Shown here piece after piece: positions 1 through 8,737 of a DNA stretch of 64,000 bases. Source of the DNA: 67-14 sp020438345 (lineage in GTDB: Bacteria; Actinomycetota; Thermoleophilia; Solirubrobacterales; 70-9); contig CALMSY010000026.1 in assembly GCA_937872475.1 (NCBI GenBank), positions 109,124-173,123 of the forward strand, given 5' to 3'. Made by a program: the position numbers and the translations under genes. The number at the start of each line of letters is the position of its first letter. Positions within the stretch are counted from its first letter, which is position 1. A model generated the notes under the pieces. It worked only from the letters and a program-made list of their open reading frames with translations, was not told the origin of the DNA and ran no database searches.

Positions 1-385
1 CGATGATCTGGATCACCGGGGGTTCCGGGTTCAGCGAAGCAAGCGACCGGATCCTGTCACCCGTGTCCTCGGGCAGGACTACCGCAGCCGTGGCCTCACC
101 CGCTTCAACCATCTCCGTCGCCTCGGCTGTGCTGTTCGCTTCAATGCAATCGACCCGGTCGCAGAGCTGGTCACGAATTTCGTTGCCATCGACTTCTTCT
201 CCTCCGAAGCCGAGGGACTCGCTGGGGGGCATCGCGTTGTAGAGCGCGACACGGGTCTGCTCTCCGCCACGGGTCATCGCGAAGCCGACCAGGAGAGCGA
301 TAAGTATCGGATACAGAACGAGCAGGGCGAGCTGAAGTGGTGAACGCCTGAGAATCTGAAGATCCTTCTGCAGCAGCCAGCGCAT
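1..385 (-). CDS. ABC-2 type transporter permease, N-terminal part (cut by window edge)
   Basis: The reading frame opens with ATG at 385 and stays open to the window edge, giving 128 residues. It begins MRWLLQKDLQILRRSPLQ, followed by one strongly hydrophobic segment (about residues 18-38) and then a soluble, acidic stretch. This is the usual start of an ABC-2 exporter permease: a cytoplasmic helix, TM1, then a large extracytoplasmic domain. The start codon overlaps the stop of the ATP-binding subunit in a TGATG arrangement, so the two are translationally coupled and very likely form one exporter. The substrate cannot be told from sequence. The remaining TM segments lie outside the window. Confidence 0.7.
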   Translation of the reverse strand, partial: MRWLLQKDLQILRRSPLQLALLVLYPILIALLVGFAMTRGGEQTRVALYNAMPPSESLGFGGEEVDGNEIRDQLCDRVDCIEANSTAEATEMVEAGEATAAVVLPEDTGDRIRSLASLNPEPPVIQII

Positions 386-1119
386 CAGTGCCCCCGCTCC
401 CGCAGGAACGCCAGGAAGGACGACTCGAGATCCCCCGTGGCCCCGCCTGCTTCCACCTCGGAACGCAGTTCGTCTGCGGTGCCGTTGAAGACACGTTCTC
501 CTTCCGCCAGCACGACGATCCGCTCCGCGTAGCGCTCCGCTTCCCCGATGTCATGTGTGGAGAAGGTCACTGAAGTGCCGTCGCCGACCAGGCCTAGCAC
601 GAAGCTCCAGAGGCGTTCGCGCTGGGCGGGATCAAGACCGACGCTCGGCTCGTCCAGCAGGAGAACCGAAGGTCCGGCCATCAGGCCGATCGCGATGTTG
701 ACCCTTTGCTGGTTTCCGCCGGAAAGGGTGCCGACCGGGTCATCGGCCCTGGCGGAGAGGCCGGTCAGACCGAGCATCCGCTCCACCATGGTTTGCGGGG
801 CCTCGGAAGTCAGGCCCGCATCATGTTGCAGTCGGGCGAAAAGCAGCAGGTTCTCCCTCACCGTGAGCCGCCGATAGAGCGCCGCCTGCTGCGGCACCCA
901 GGCCACGCCATGTCCCTCGACCTGACCAGAATCCGGTTTCGAGATTCCGGCGAGAATCGAAAGCAGCGTGGTCTTGCCAGCCCCATTCGGACCAATCAGG
1001 GCGACAACTTCGCCCGGGCCGACTTCGAAGTCAACCCCGCCGAGAGCCTCTCGCCCGTCGAATGACTTGCTGACTTCCCGCGCCGCAAGCGCTGGTTCCT
1101 GCGATTTCACCTTGAGCAA
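385..1119 (-). CDS. ABC transporter ATP-binding protein
   Basis: This is the nucleotide-binding subunit of an ABC exporter and powers the permease encoded just downstream. All motifs are intact: Walker A GPNGAGKTT, Q-loop in WVPQQ, signature LSGGNQQR, Walker B VLLLDEPSVGLDP and switch histidine in STHD. The open frame runs upstream to 1299, but that part overlaps the divergent phosphoesterase gene and lacks family similarity. I chose TTG at 1119, four bases after AAGG; GTG at 1110 is the alternative. At about 244 residues it has the normal length of a single-domain subunit. The family resembles drug or polysaccharide exporter ATPases, but the substrate is unknown. Confidence 0.88.
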   Translation of the reverse strand: MLKVKSQEPALAAREVSKSFDGREALGGVDFEVGPGEVVALIGPNGAGKTTLLSILAGISKPDSGQVEGHGVAWVPQQAALYRRLTVRENLLLFARLQHDAGLTSEAPQTMVERMLGLTGLSARADDPVGTLSGGNQQRVNIAIGLMAGPSVLLLDEPSVGLDPAQRERLWSFVLGLVGDGTSVTFSTHDIGEAERYAERIVVLAEGERVFNGTADELRSEVEAGGATGDLESSFLAFLRERGH

Positions 1120-1234
1120 GTTACCTTGGACCCGCCGACGGAAGAAGCTGGCCCCTGCGGGCGGCACGTCTCCGTGCCGGCCGGCGTCTGTCCCTTCTGG
1201 CGCGGACCGACCGGTCCCTCTAGGGTGAGAAGTC

Positions 1235-2059
1235 GTGAAGCTCCTGTTTATCGGTGATGTCGTCGGCAGCCCCGGCCGAAAGGGGCTCGCTGCTGTCATG
1301 CCGCGTCTCCGTCAGCAACATTCTCCTGATCTGGTTGTCGTGAACGGGGAGAACTCGGCTGGCGGTCTCGGGATTACCGAGAAGACAGCCGGAGACATTT
1401 TCAACTGCGGAGCCGATGTGATCACACTCGGGAATCACAGCTACCGGCAGCGGGAGAGCTGGGATTACCTGGACCGCGCCGACAACGTGGTGCGGCCGGC
1501 CAACTACCGCCGGGCCAACCCCGGACGAGGTCACTGTGTAATCGAAGTGAACCCGGCGGACGGCTCCGGACCGAGACGGGTTGCAGTCATCAATCTGATC
1601 GGAAAGATCGGTCTCGATGCCGCCCGCTCGCCATTTGACGAAGCGGATCTGATTCTCGGAGAGCTGGAAAGAAACGGCGGGGCGGACACGGTCATCGTTG
1701 ATTTCCATGCGGAAGTGACAAGTGAAAAGGTGGCGATGGGATGGTGGCTCGATGGCAGGGTAGCGGCCGTGCTCGGCACCCACACCCATGTACCGACCGC
1801 CGACGGACGGGTACTGCCGGGCGGGACCGCATTCATTTCCGATGTGGGAATGACTGGCGCGAGGGAATCGGTGCTTGGCGTGAAGAAGGAGCAGGCCATC
1901 GAAAAGATGCGGACCGACATGCCGGTCCGGTTCGAGACCGCTACCGGGGATGTCTGGGTGATGGGTGCGTTAGTTGGGATCGGCGAGAGTGGACTCGCCA
2001 CGAGCTTCGATCAGATTCTTGTGCCGGTGGCCGGTGAAGGCTCGCCGGAAGATCCCTGA
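1235..2059 (+). CDS. YmdB/TIGR00282-type metallophosphoesterase
   Basis: This 274-residue protein belongs to the binuclear metallophosphoesterases of the YmdB group. Family members studied elsewhere hydrolyse 2',3'-cyclic nucleotides or other cyclic phosphodiesters. The metal ligands are in place: GDVVGSPGR near the N-terminus, NGENSAGG, GNHSY, the histidine in DFHAEVTSEK, and GTHTHVPTAD. It starts at GTG 1235 and is transcribed divergently from the ABC exporter, with about 115 bases between them. In many firmicutes ymdB follows the RNase Y gene; no rny is nearby here. Function beyond phosphodiester hydrolysis is not determined. Confidence 0.85.
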   Translation: MKLLFIGDVVGSPGRKGLAAVMPRLRQQHSPDLVVVNGENSAGGLGITEKTAGDIFNCGADVITLGNHSYRQRESWDYLDRADNVVRPANYRRANPGRGHCVIEVNPADGSGPRRVAVINLIGKIGLDAARSPFDEADLILGELERNGGADTVIVDFHAEVTSEKVAMGWWLDGRVAAVLGTHTHVPTADGRVLPGGTAFISDVGMTGARESVLGVKKEQAIEKMRTDMPVRFETATGDVWVMGALVGIGESGLATSFDQILVPVAGEGSPEDP

Positions 2060-2068
2060 CACCGGAAG

Positions 2069-3637
2069 TCAGGACTGGAAATGCTCCCGGATTATCGGGG
2101 CTACATCCCTGAGTCCCCATTGCCTGCGGGCCTGGTGACGGTCCCTGACTGCCTGGTCTGGTGAGTCGGGGCCGCAACCTACAAAGAGCAACGGGCCTTC
2201 TGAATCTTCCTGGCGGAGTGAGCCGTGACTGCCACCTGGACAATGCACCGAACCACCCCAGTCGACGCATTCGTAGCCGAGGACAGCGGAGACGATCAGG
2301 TCACCTCCATGTGGGGCAACAAGTGCTGCCCATAGGCGACCGAACCCGTCCGGGTACTCCGGCATCTCGATTCGTCCCGCTTCAACCGAGGCGCCAAGCG
2401 CCTCGATGTTGCCGCTGATACTCCAGGCCCTTCCGCGACGGTCAGTGACCGTTTCACGGCCAGCCTCCGAGATCGGCGAGTCGAGATCAAGGGGAAAGAA
2501 GTCAAGTCGGCGTCCGTCCCGTTCCACCACCGCAAGCTCTCCCGGGTCTGAATGACCCGGTCGCGGTAGACGGGCAACCGGGTTGCCGTTGCTTTCGGTC
2601 CAGGCAATCAGCTCAACTCCTTCCAGCGCGGCCAGGTGTTCGCGGATCCGGTTGTGACGAACCGGGTTGTCCCCTTCCGCCAGGAGATAGATGTGGGCGG
2701 CCCTGGAGGTCGGACTGACTGCGACTTCCGCCAGATCCGGTTGTTCCGAAGAGGGAGGGAGTACCTGCCACTTTCGGGACATCCAGTCGATGATGTCCAG
2801 CCGCTTTTCGACGTCGGTATGTGCATGGTCCGCCAGCAGAATCAAGGCATGATCGTTGATGAACGGTTCCACGCCGCCCGCGGCCCGGATCACTTCAGCA
2901 AGGCAATAGTCAGCCCGTTCAATGGAACGGGTCGAGGCTCGTGGGCCATGCCTGTGCGAGTAGTTGTCGTTGTCGGGAAAAGAAAGCAACATGAAGTCAA
3001 ACCGGTCACGACTGACCAGTTCCGAGGCACAGCAGGCGGAATACGCATCCCGTTTGCCGGGGATGGAACTCGCCTTGCATGCTGTCTCCATCGACGAATA
3101 GAGGTCCCCGTAGAAGAGTTCTTTCGGACCCCAGGTTCCGTAGTCGAAATTGAGCAGACCTGCCTCGATCGCCTTCCCGGTCACCCCCGCCAGGTTCACT
3201 TCATGCCGGTGACGGCCCCGGTAGATGAGAAACGGAGTCGCGGCCGTTCTCACGTGACGGTCATCCAGAGTCTCGAAGACAGTTTCCACGTTCGGACTCA
3301 GGTGGCTGAGGTTCATGTTGTAGACGAGGTCATGAAGGGAACGGAAGAGACCGAAAGCCCTGGTTGCCTCAAGTGAAGAGCCGTACTCCACGTAGCGTCG
3401 CTCCGCCCGGTGGAACCAGTTCATGCCGCTGATCCAGTGCTGGTCTGAGGCAACCCCGGTAACCATTTCCGCCGAAGCGACCGGGGTCACCGACGGAAAG
3501 GAAGAAACGCAGTTCTCGATCAGCTGACCACGTTTGACCAGCCGGCTGAAGGTCGGGGCACGGCCTTCCGCGATCGTCTGCCGGAGCATGTCGGTTCGGA
3601 GTGAATCGACATAGGCCAGAACCAGCTTGCGGGCCAT
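2069..3637 (-). CDS. Alkaline phosphatase superfamily hydrolase (type I phosphodiesterase/nucleotide pyrophosphatase fold)
   Basis: This 522-residue protein has the metal-binding skeleton of the alkaline phosphatase/NPP superfamily. It shows an early Asp in YVDSLRTDML, a candidate nucleophile Thr in FPSVTPVASAEMV, the D..H pair in FPDNDNYSHRHG, and the late DH in LLADHAHTD. No signal peptide is visible, so it is probably cytoplasmic. The last 150 residues contain no recognised domain. It converges on the YmdB-type gene with 9 bases between the stops and lies just downstream of a small membrane-protein gene on the same strand. Possible substrates are phosphodiesters, phosphonates or nucleotide sugars; the sequence alone does not decide. 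Confidence 0.75.
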   Translation of the reverse strand: MARKLVLAYVDSLRTDMLRQTIAEGRAPTFSRLVKRGQLIENCVSSFPSVTPVASAEMVTGVASDQHWISGMNWFHRAERRYVEYGSSLEATRAFGLFRSLHDLVYNMNLSHLSPNVETVFETLDDRHVRTAATPFLIYRGRHRHEVNLAGVTGKAIEAGLLNFDYGTWGPKELFYGDLYSSMETACKASSIPGKRDAYSACCASELVSRDRFDFMLLSFPDNDNYSHRHGPRASTRSIERADYCLAEVIRAAGGVEPFINDHALILLADHAHTDVEKRLDIIDWMSRKWQVLPPSSEQPDLAEVAVSPTSRAAHIYLLAEGDNPVRHNRIREHLAALEGVELIAWTESNGNPVARLPRPGHSDPGELAVVERDGRRLDFFPLDLDSPISEAGRETVTDRRGRAWSISGNIEALGASVEAGRIEMPEYPDGFGRLWAALVAPHGGDLIVSAVLGYECVDWGGSVHCPGGSHGSLRQEDSEGPLLFVGCGPDSPDQAVRDRHQARRQWGLRDVAPIIREHFQS

Positions 3638-3645
3638 GGTTGCGC

Positions 3646-4104
3646 TCAGCGGAGGACGCGGAGTCCGGCGTGCTTACGATCGGCCTGCTTGCGCCGCCGC
3701 CAGGCAAGGTAGACAAGAAATGCGGCAGGCAGGATCGCGAACGGGGGGAAGACCAGACAGATGATCGCAATGACCAACGCCACGAAGACGGTGATCACAG
3801 CCAGGGCCGCAGTACCGCCGCGCCTTTGAGCACCACTGATCACGTCGCTGACCACAGCGCAGGTTAGGACCGCCGCGATTGCCCCGACCAGCGTTCCGAT
3901 CAGCACCGTGCCGTCAAGAACCGAGGTGCCCAGGTAGCCGAGCACCGCTCCGATGATGCCGGCGAGAATCGCCATGCGTCCGCGAGCCGACCCCTCCAGT
4001 CCGGTGGTTCCGGCGATCATGCCGGTGGCAATACCTATTCCCGTGGCCAGGCAGATTGTCGAGAAAGTTCCGATACCGGCAGAATAGAAGGATGGCGGCC
4101 TCAC
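3646..4104 (-). CDS. Small polytopic membrane protein of unknown function
   Basis: This frame encodes roughly 150 residues with four to five hydrophobic segments rich in Gly, Ala and Ile, ending in a basic tail (RRRKQADRKHAGLRVLR). The positive tail suggests a cytoplasmic C-terminus. The open frame extends to 4191, but that part overlaps the divergent aminotransferase and looks non-coding. GTG codons at 4104 and 4107, preceded by GGGGAG, are the best starts. It sits 8 bases upstream of the phosphatase-fold gene and may share its transcript. I do not recognise a family. Confidence 0.55.
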   Translation of the reverse strand: MRPPSFYSAGIGTFSTICLATGIGIATGMIAGTTGLEGSARGRMAILAGIIGAVLGYLGTSVLDGTVLIGTLVGAIAAVLTCAVVSDVISGAQRRGGTAALAVITVFVALVIAIICLVFPPFAILPAAFLVYLAWRRRKQADRKHAGLRVLR

Positions 4105-5405
4105 CACCTCCCCGACGTCAGCGGACCCGGGCCAAAGACCTGGAGAGATACGCGGCGCTGTTCGCCAAACGAACCAGGGTAATGCGTTCATCTGCGATGC
4201 GGGACATGATGGAGATCACCGCGCGCCCCGAGGTGATTTCACTTGCCGGGGGGTTGCCGGACACTTCGACCTTTCCGCCTGAGGCCTTCGCCGCGGAGAT
4301 GCACCGGATCGAGAAGACCGCTGTGCCGGAGGTTCTCCAGTACGGACCAACCGAGGGTTCAATGCTGGTCCGGGAGCAGATCGTGGAAGTGATGGCCAGT
4401 GAAGACACCCATGTGGATGCGAAGGATGTAACCGTCACAACTGGCGGACAACAGGCGATAGACCTGATCACCAAGGTCCTGATCGATCCAGGAGACGTGA
4501 TTATCTGCGAAGCCCCGACCTACCCCGGGGCGATACCGACCTTCTGCTCGTATGAGGCGGACATCCGGCAGATCGAGATGGACGCTGACGGCATGCGGAT
4601 TGACCTGCTGGAAGAAACCCTGGAGGCGCTCGATACGGAAGGACGGCGACCGAAGTTCATCTATTCGATCCCGACCTTTCAGAATCCGGGCGGCTTGACG
4701 CTTTCGCTCGAACGACGCCGGCGGCTTGTCGAAATCGCCCGGGAACGGGAAATTCTTGTGATTGAGGACAACCCGTACGGGTTGCTTCGTTTCGAGGGTG
4801 AGCCGCTTCCCACGCTTTACAGCCTCGACGGTGGCAATTACGTGGTCTACCTGGGGACGTTCTCGAAGATTCTGTCGGCCGGTTTGAGGATCGGCTGGCT
4901 TGTCGCGCCGACACTGATCCGGGAGAAGGTGGTACTGGGCAAGCAGGCAGCCGATCTGTGTACCTCTACCCTGACCCAGGATTTCGCCGGGCATTTTTTC
5001 CGGGATGGGGCGTGGCGTGAGTACGTCGCGGAACTGACCGGGATCTACCGGACCCGGCGGGACACCATGATCACCGCGATGTCGGAGTACTTCCCGCATG
5101 GCGCGACCTGGAACAAGCCGAACGGCGGCCTTTTTATCTGGGCAACGATGCCCGATGTGCTGAACTCCGAGCATCTGCTCGCCAAGGCGCTTTCCCGCAA
5201 CGTGGCTTTTGTGCCTGGACCGAATGCCTATGTCGACGGTCGAGGGGTGAGTTCCATGCGACTGAACTTTTCGGGAGTCAAGGAGGACGAGATCTTCGAA
5301 GGGATCCGCCGGATCGGGCAGGTGGCGCGTGAGCAGCTGAAGCTGTACGAAACGATGACGAGTACCGACGAGATGCGGCTCCCGGGAAAGGAGGACGGTT
5401 CATGA
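4092..5405 (+). CDS. PLP-dependent class I/II aminotransferase (2-aminoadipate/MocR-like aminotransferase group)
   Basis: This is a fold-type I PLP aminotransferase. The Schiff-base lysine is in GTFSKILSAGLRIGW, and an internal IPTFQNPGG motif and the Asp in EDNPYG bind cofactor. The N-terminal block MRSSAMRDMMEIT followed by SLAGGLPD is characteristic of the LysN/aromatic aminotransferase-like branch without a DNA-binding domain. ATG at 4092 gives 437 residues; an upstream ATG at 4056 is also in frame. Its stop overlaps the downstream Ddl start (ATGA), so the pair is co-translated. That points to an amino-donor or alanine-supply role near peptidoglycan precursor synthesis, which is inference. 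Confidence 0.8.
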   Translation: MAASPPPRRQRTRAKDLERYAALFAKRTRVMRSSAMRDMMEITARPEVISLAGGLPDTSTFPPEAFAAEMHRIEKTAVPEVLQYGPTEGSMLVREQIVEVMASEDTHVDAKDVTVTTGGQQAIDLITKVLIDPGDVIICEAPTYPGAIPTFCSYEADIRQIEMDADGMRIDLLEETLEALDTEGRRPKFIYSIPTFQNPGGLTLSLERRRRLVEIAREREILVIEDNPYGLLRFEGEPLPTLYSLDGGNYVVYLGTFSKILSAGLRIGWLVAPTLIREKVVLGKQAADLCTSTLTQDFAGHFFRDGAWREYVAELTGIYRTRRDTMITAMSEYFPHGATWNKPNGGLFIWATMPDVLNSEHLLAKALSRNVAFVPGPNAYVDGRGVSSMRLNFSGVKEDEIFEGIRRIGQVAREQLKLYETMTSTDEMRLPGKEDGS

Positions 5406-6328
5406 AGGTGGCTCTGCTTCAGGGCGGACGCTCGTTGGAGAGGGGAGTTTCACTTCGTTCGGGGCAGCGGGTTACCGAAGCCCTGACAGAGCTCGGACAC
5501 GAGGTGAACGCGATGGATCTTGGTCCGGACCTGGTCAGCCAGCTGGACAGGAACCGGCCCGACGTTGCGTTCATCGCGCTCCACGGAACCGAAGGCGAAG
5601 ACGGGACCGTGCAGTCTCTGCTCGAACTGCTGGACATCCCATACACCGGACCTGGCGTGGCGGCTTGCAAGCGCTGCATGGACAAGAGCCTCGCAAAGTA
5701 CATCTTGCGGGAGAACGGACTTCCGACTCCGGACTGGGTCACGTACAGCGAAGCATCAATTCGGGATTTCGGTGCCGCTTCCACCTTCGGCGTCGCGGTC
5801 GACCGGGTTGGTCTGCCGCTGGTCGCCAAGCCGGCCTCCCAGGGTTCGTCACTCGGAGTGAAGGTGGTCACCGACCTGGAGCAGATTCCGGCGGCGCTGA
5901 TCACCGCATTGAGTTACGACGAACGGGCGATGCTCGAGAGTTGGGTAAACGGCCGGGAGCTGGCTGTTTCCGTGCTCGGGGACCAGGCTCTGCCTGTAGT
6001 TGAGGCTATTCCCACCGAGAGCAGCCGCTACGACTTTGAAGCCCGCTACGAAATCGGCGGGGCCAGTTTCGAGTGTCCGGCCGACCTTGATCCGGTCGAG
6101 GCGGGCGAAGTCGAAAGGATCGCGTTGGCTGCTTATGAAGCTCTGGGTTGTTCCGGGTTTTCACGAGTCGATCTGATTCTGGCCGAAGAAGGTCCGCAGA
6201 TCCTGGAGATCAATGCTGTACCCGGCCTCACCGAAACCTCGCTCCTCCCTCACGCCGCCGAAGCCGCCGGGCTTTCCTTCAACGAAATGGTCCAGAAGAT
6301 CCTTGATCTTTCGGTATCCCGGTCCTGA
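5402..6328 (+). CDS. ddl: D-alanine--D-alanine ligase (first of two Ddl copies)
   Basis: This ATP-grasp enzyme of 308 residues joins two D-alanines for the peptidoglycan stem peptide in the cytoplasm. Visible family motifs are GGRSLERGVSLRSG at the N-terminus (the first Glu, which binds the first D-Ala, is kept; the second is Gly), ALHGTEGEDG, KPASQGSSLGV, the omega-loop YDFEARY whose final Tyr selects D-Ala over D-lactate, and EINAVPGLTETSL. A strong AAAGGAGG lies just before the ATG at 5402, which overlaps the aminotransferase stop. Length matches DdlB-type enzymes. A second Ddl is present near 32 kb. Confidence 0.92.
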   Translation: MKVALLQGGRSLERGVSLRSGQRVTEALTELGHEVNAMDLGPDLVSQLDRNRPDVAFIALHGTEGEDGTVQSLLELLDIPYTGPGVAACKRCMDKSLAKYILRENGLPTPDWVTYSEASIRDFGAASTFGVAVDRVGLPLVAKPASQGSSLGVKVVTDLEQIPAALITALSYDERAMLESWVNGRELAVSVLGDQALPVVEAIPTESSRYDFEARYEIGGASFECPADLDPVEAGEVERIALAAYEALGCSGFSRVDLILAEEGPQILEINAVPGLTETSLLPHAAEAAGLSFNEMVQKILDLSVSRS

Positions 6329-6344
6329 GCTTCCGGGCGGGGCT

Positions 6345-6833
6345 TCAGGAATCCTGAAGAAAGTCTTCAGGCGAGACGTCATCCAGAAAGTCCTTGAACT
6401 TCTCGACAACCTGCTCGTTGTCTTCAATGTCCTGGTCGAACTCGATCGACGACTCTTCGATCACCTCTTCTGCGACGAAGATCGGGGCCTGGACCCGAAC
6501 CGCAAGGGCGAGAGCATCAGAAGGACGTGAGTCGATTTCCATTTCGGTGCCGGCCACTAAGAGAGTGATGCTGGCATAGAAAGTGTTGTCCCTCAGTTCA
6601 TTGACCGAGATCCGTTCCACTTTGGTTTCGGCTTGGTCGATGATGTCGACCAGGAGATCGTGAGTCATCGGTCTCGGAGTGTCGGCACCCTGGAGTTTCA
6701 TCAGGATTGCCGCCGCTTCCGGATGCCCGATCCAGATCGGCAGGAAACGATTGTCGTCAACGGTCTTCAAGAGCACGATCGGCTGTTTGCCGACCATGTC
6801 GAAACTGACTCCATAGATCTGGACCTCGCGCAT
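6345..6833 (-). CDS. Bifunctional nuclease domain protein (DUF151/BFN)
   Basis: The protein of 162 residues begins MREVQIYGVSFD at ATG 6833. The open frame upstream of this looks non-coding. The conserved BFN block is present: LPIWIGHPEAAAI, the LLVDII region, then DSRPSDALALAVR. Proteins of this family are small, cytoplasmic and often encoded near replication or translation genes; plant and some bacterial members have nuclease activity, but the bacterial role is unsettled. The C-terminus is acidic (EESSIEFDQDIEDNEQ). It converges on ddl with 16 bases between the stops. Confidence 0.85.
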   Translation of the reverse strand: MREVQIYGVSFDMVGKQPIVLLKTVDDNRFLPIWIGHPEAAAILMKLQGADTPRPMTHDLLVDIIDQAETKVERISVNELRDNTFYASITLLVAGTEMEIDSRPSDALALAVRVQAPIFVAEEVIEESSIEFDQDIEDNEQVVEKFKDFLDDVSPEDFLQDS

Positions 6834-6920
6834 TGGAGACCGATTATAGGTAGCCCGGTTCCACGGGTTTGGCCGACCCGCTTGGGCCATCTGCTGATGG
6901 TCGGGTGGCCTGAGTGTTCA

Positions 6921-6994
<74 letters not shown>

Positions 6995-7048
6995 TTGAGG
7001 GACCGAGGATTCTACCCTCGGCGCTTTTCGGGTGTCGTCCCGCCTGAT

Positions 7049-7906
7049 TCAGCTCAGGCGATCAGCGATATCGACCGCCTGTTCAAGCTCGTCAAGCTCG
7101 ATTTCGACCACGAGGCCCTTCCCTTTCGGCTTGATCCTCACCGGTCGGTCCAGGGATGTCTCAAGGCGCTCGGTGGCTTCGGATATCGCCTCGACTTCCT
7201 CCGCCGACAGCACCTGCCTGCGGCCACTTCCACTGCTGCTCTTTTCCGCGAAGCTTCTGGCCCCGGCCTCAGTCTGGCGCACCGACCAGCCTTCCTTCAG
7301 GGCTTGCCTCGCAAGTTTGCGGCGATCACCGTGATCAGGGACCTGAAGGATCGCCCGGCCGTGCCCTTCGCTGAGTTCCCCACTTTCCAATGTTTCGAGG
7401 ACTTCGTCTGGCAGGTCAAGCAAGCGGATGAGATTGGAAATCTGGGGACGGCTCCGTCCCACCCTCTTGCCGAGTTCTTCCTTGCTCAAGCCGAGGTCTT
7501 CAACCAAGGCAGCGCATGCTTTGGCTTCTTCAACCGGGTTCAGGTTTTCCCTGACCATGTTTTCGATCAGTGCCACTTCCAGACGATCCGCTTCATCGGA
7601 GTCCCGGATGACAACCGGGACCCGTTCGACACCGGCCATGCCGGCAGCGCGCCAGCGGCGTTCGCCCGCGATGATCTCGTACTTGCCCTTGCCGGACGGA
7701 CGGACGATGAGTGGTTGGACCACTCCGCTGGCCTTGATTGACTCGGCAAGTGCCTCCAGGGCAGCCTCCGAAAACCGGGTCCGGGGCTGACCGGGATTCG
7801 GAGAAATGGCTCCAACCGGCAACTCCCGCATATCGGGACCGGTTGCTGCGTCCGGGAGGATTGCTCCCAGACCCTTGCCGAGACCCCGCCTCTCAGCCAC
7901 GTTCAT
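7049..7906 (-). CDS. parB: ParB/Spo0J chromosome partitioning protein
   Basis: ParB is a CTPase that loads on parS sites near the origin and recruits SMC and ParA. The 285-residue protein shows the order expected: N-terminal RRGLGKGLGAIL (ParA contact), the GERRWRAA CTP-binding box with ENMVREN downstream, the HTH region LGKRVGRSRPQISNLIRLL, and a C-terminal dimerisation segment. ATG at 7906 lies inside the end of parA with a 14-base overlap. It closes the leftward operon beginning at rpmH. A parS-like site lies about 3 kb away at the rnpA/yidD junction. Confidence 0.96.
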   Translation of the reverse strand: MNVAERRGLGKGLGAILPDAATGPDMRELPVGAISPNPGQPRTRFSEAALEALAESIKASGVVQPLIVRPSGKGKYEIIAGERRWRAAGMAGVERVPVVIRDSDEADRLEVALIENMVRENLNPVEEAKACAALVEDLGLSKEELGKRVGRSRPQISNLIRLLDLPDEVLETLESGELSEGHGRAILQVPDHGDRRKLARQALKEGWSVRQTEAGARSFAEKSSSGSGRRQVLSAEEVEAISEATERLETSLDRPVRIKPKGKGLVVEIELDELEQAVDIADRLS

Positions 7907-8678
7907 TCACCTCGTCGGCGAGGGCAAGGTAAGCCTCTGATCCACGCGAGCTCGGGGCATAGTCGGTCACCGGAATTCCGTAGCTTGGCGCTTCCGCCAC
8001 TCGCACGGTCCGGGGAATCACGGTTCGAAAGACGGTCTCGGAGAAGTGGTCACGAAGGTCACTCTCCACCTGCTGGGCGAGCCTGGTCCGCTCGTCATGC
8101 ATTGTGACCAGGATTCCACCGAGGTTGAGGGAAGGGTTCAACTGCTGTCTGACCAGAGAGATCGTGTTCAGGAACTCAACCAGACCCTCGAGGGCAAGGT
8201 ACTCGGCCTGGACCGGAATTATCACCCGGTCGGAAGCCACAAGGGCATTCACGGTAATCGGGCCAAGTGCCGGTGGACAGTCAATCAGGACGATGTCGTA
8301 ATCCTCTTCGACGCTGCCGAGCTGCTCTCTCAGCCTGGTGTTCGGGTCTTCGAGTTTTGGTAACTCGACAACGGCTCCCGCCAGATCCCGGCTGGCCGGC
8401 ACGAGCGAAACATCCTGGGGCCCGGCTGGAAGCGCCGCTTCGGAAAGGGTCACTTCACCGAGCAGGACCTCATAGCTGGTCGGGAGGTCGGACTTGTCCA
8501 GGCCGAAAGCAACCGTTGCGTTTGCCTGCTGGTCAAGATCAACGACCAGGACCTTCTTTCCCATCTGGGCGAAGGCGGCACCGAGATTGACGGCAGTCGT
8601 GGTCTTGCCGACCCCGCCCTTCTGATTGGCGATCGCGTAAATCACTCCGGGGCTCCCGGCAGAAGCAGGGTTTCGCAC
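7893..8678 (-). CDS. parA: ParA/Soj chromosome partitioning ATPase
   Basis: This 261-residue Walker-type ATPase drives origin segregation together with ParB. The deviant Walker A KGGVGKTTT, the switch I region DLDQQANAT, Walker B VLIDCPPALG and the C-terminal YAPSSRGSEAY block are intact. The short N-terminal extension before the P-loop is typical of chromosomal ParA and lacks the HTH domain of plasmid types. GTG at 8678 is the start. About 60 bases separate it from the rsmG stop, and it overlaps parB. Confidence 0.96.
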   Translation of the reverse strand: MRNPASAGSPGVIYAIANQKGGVGKTTTAVNLGAAFAQMGKKVLVVDLDQQANATVAFGLDKSDLPTSYEVLLGEVTLSEAALPAGPQDVSLVPASRDLAGAVVELPKLEDPNTRLREQLGSVEEDYDIVLIDCPPALGPITVNALVASDRVIIPVQAEYLALEGLVEFLNTISLVRQQLNPSLNLGGILVTMHDERTRLAQQVESDLRDHFSETVFRTVIPRTVRVAEAPSYGIPVTDYAPSSRGSEAYLALADEVNERG

Positions 8679-8737
8679 GTGGACGAGGAAGGGTTCATCG
8701 GAGGTCAGACTATTTCGTTTGTCCGTCTGGCGGCTTC

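Noticed and set aside
2636..3376. Plus-strand open frame opposite the phosphatase-fold gene
   Set aside because: No start signal or protein motif; the minus-strand frame has the metal-site motifs.
6345..6890. Longer form of the DUF151 protein starting at 6890
   Set aside because: The extra N-terminus has no similarity to the family pattern, while MREVQIYGV at 6833 is the normal start.
8671..8684. CACGTGGA sequence at the parA start as a parS site
   Set aside because: Only the CACGTGGA core matches; the flanks (TTCG and CG) do not resemble parS.
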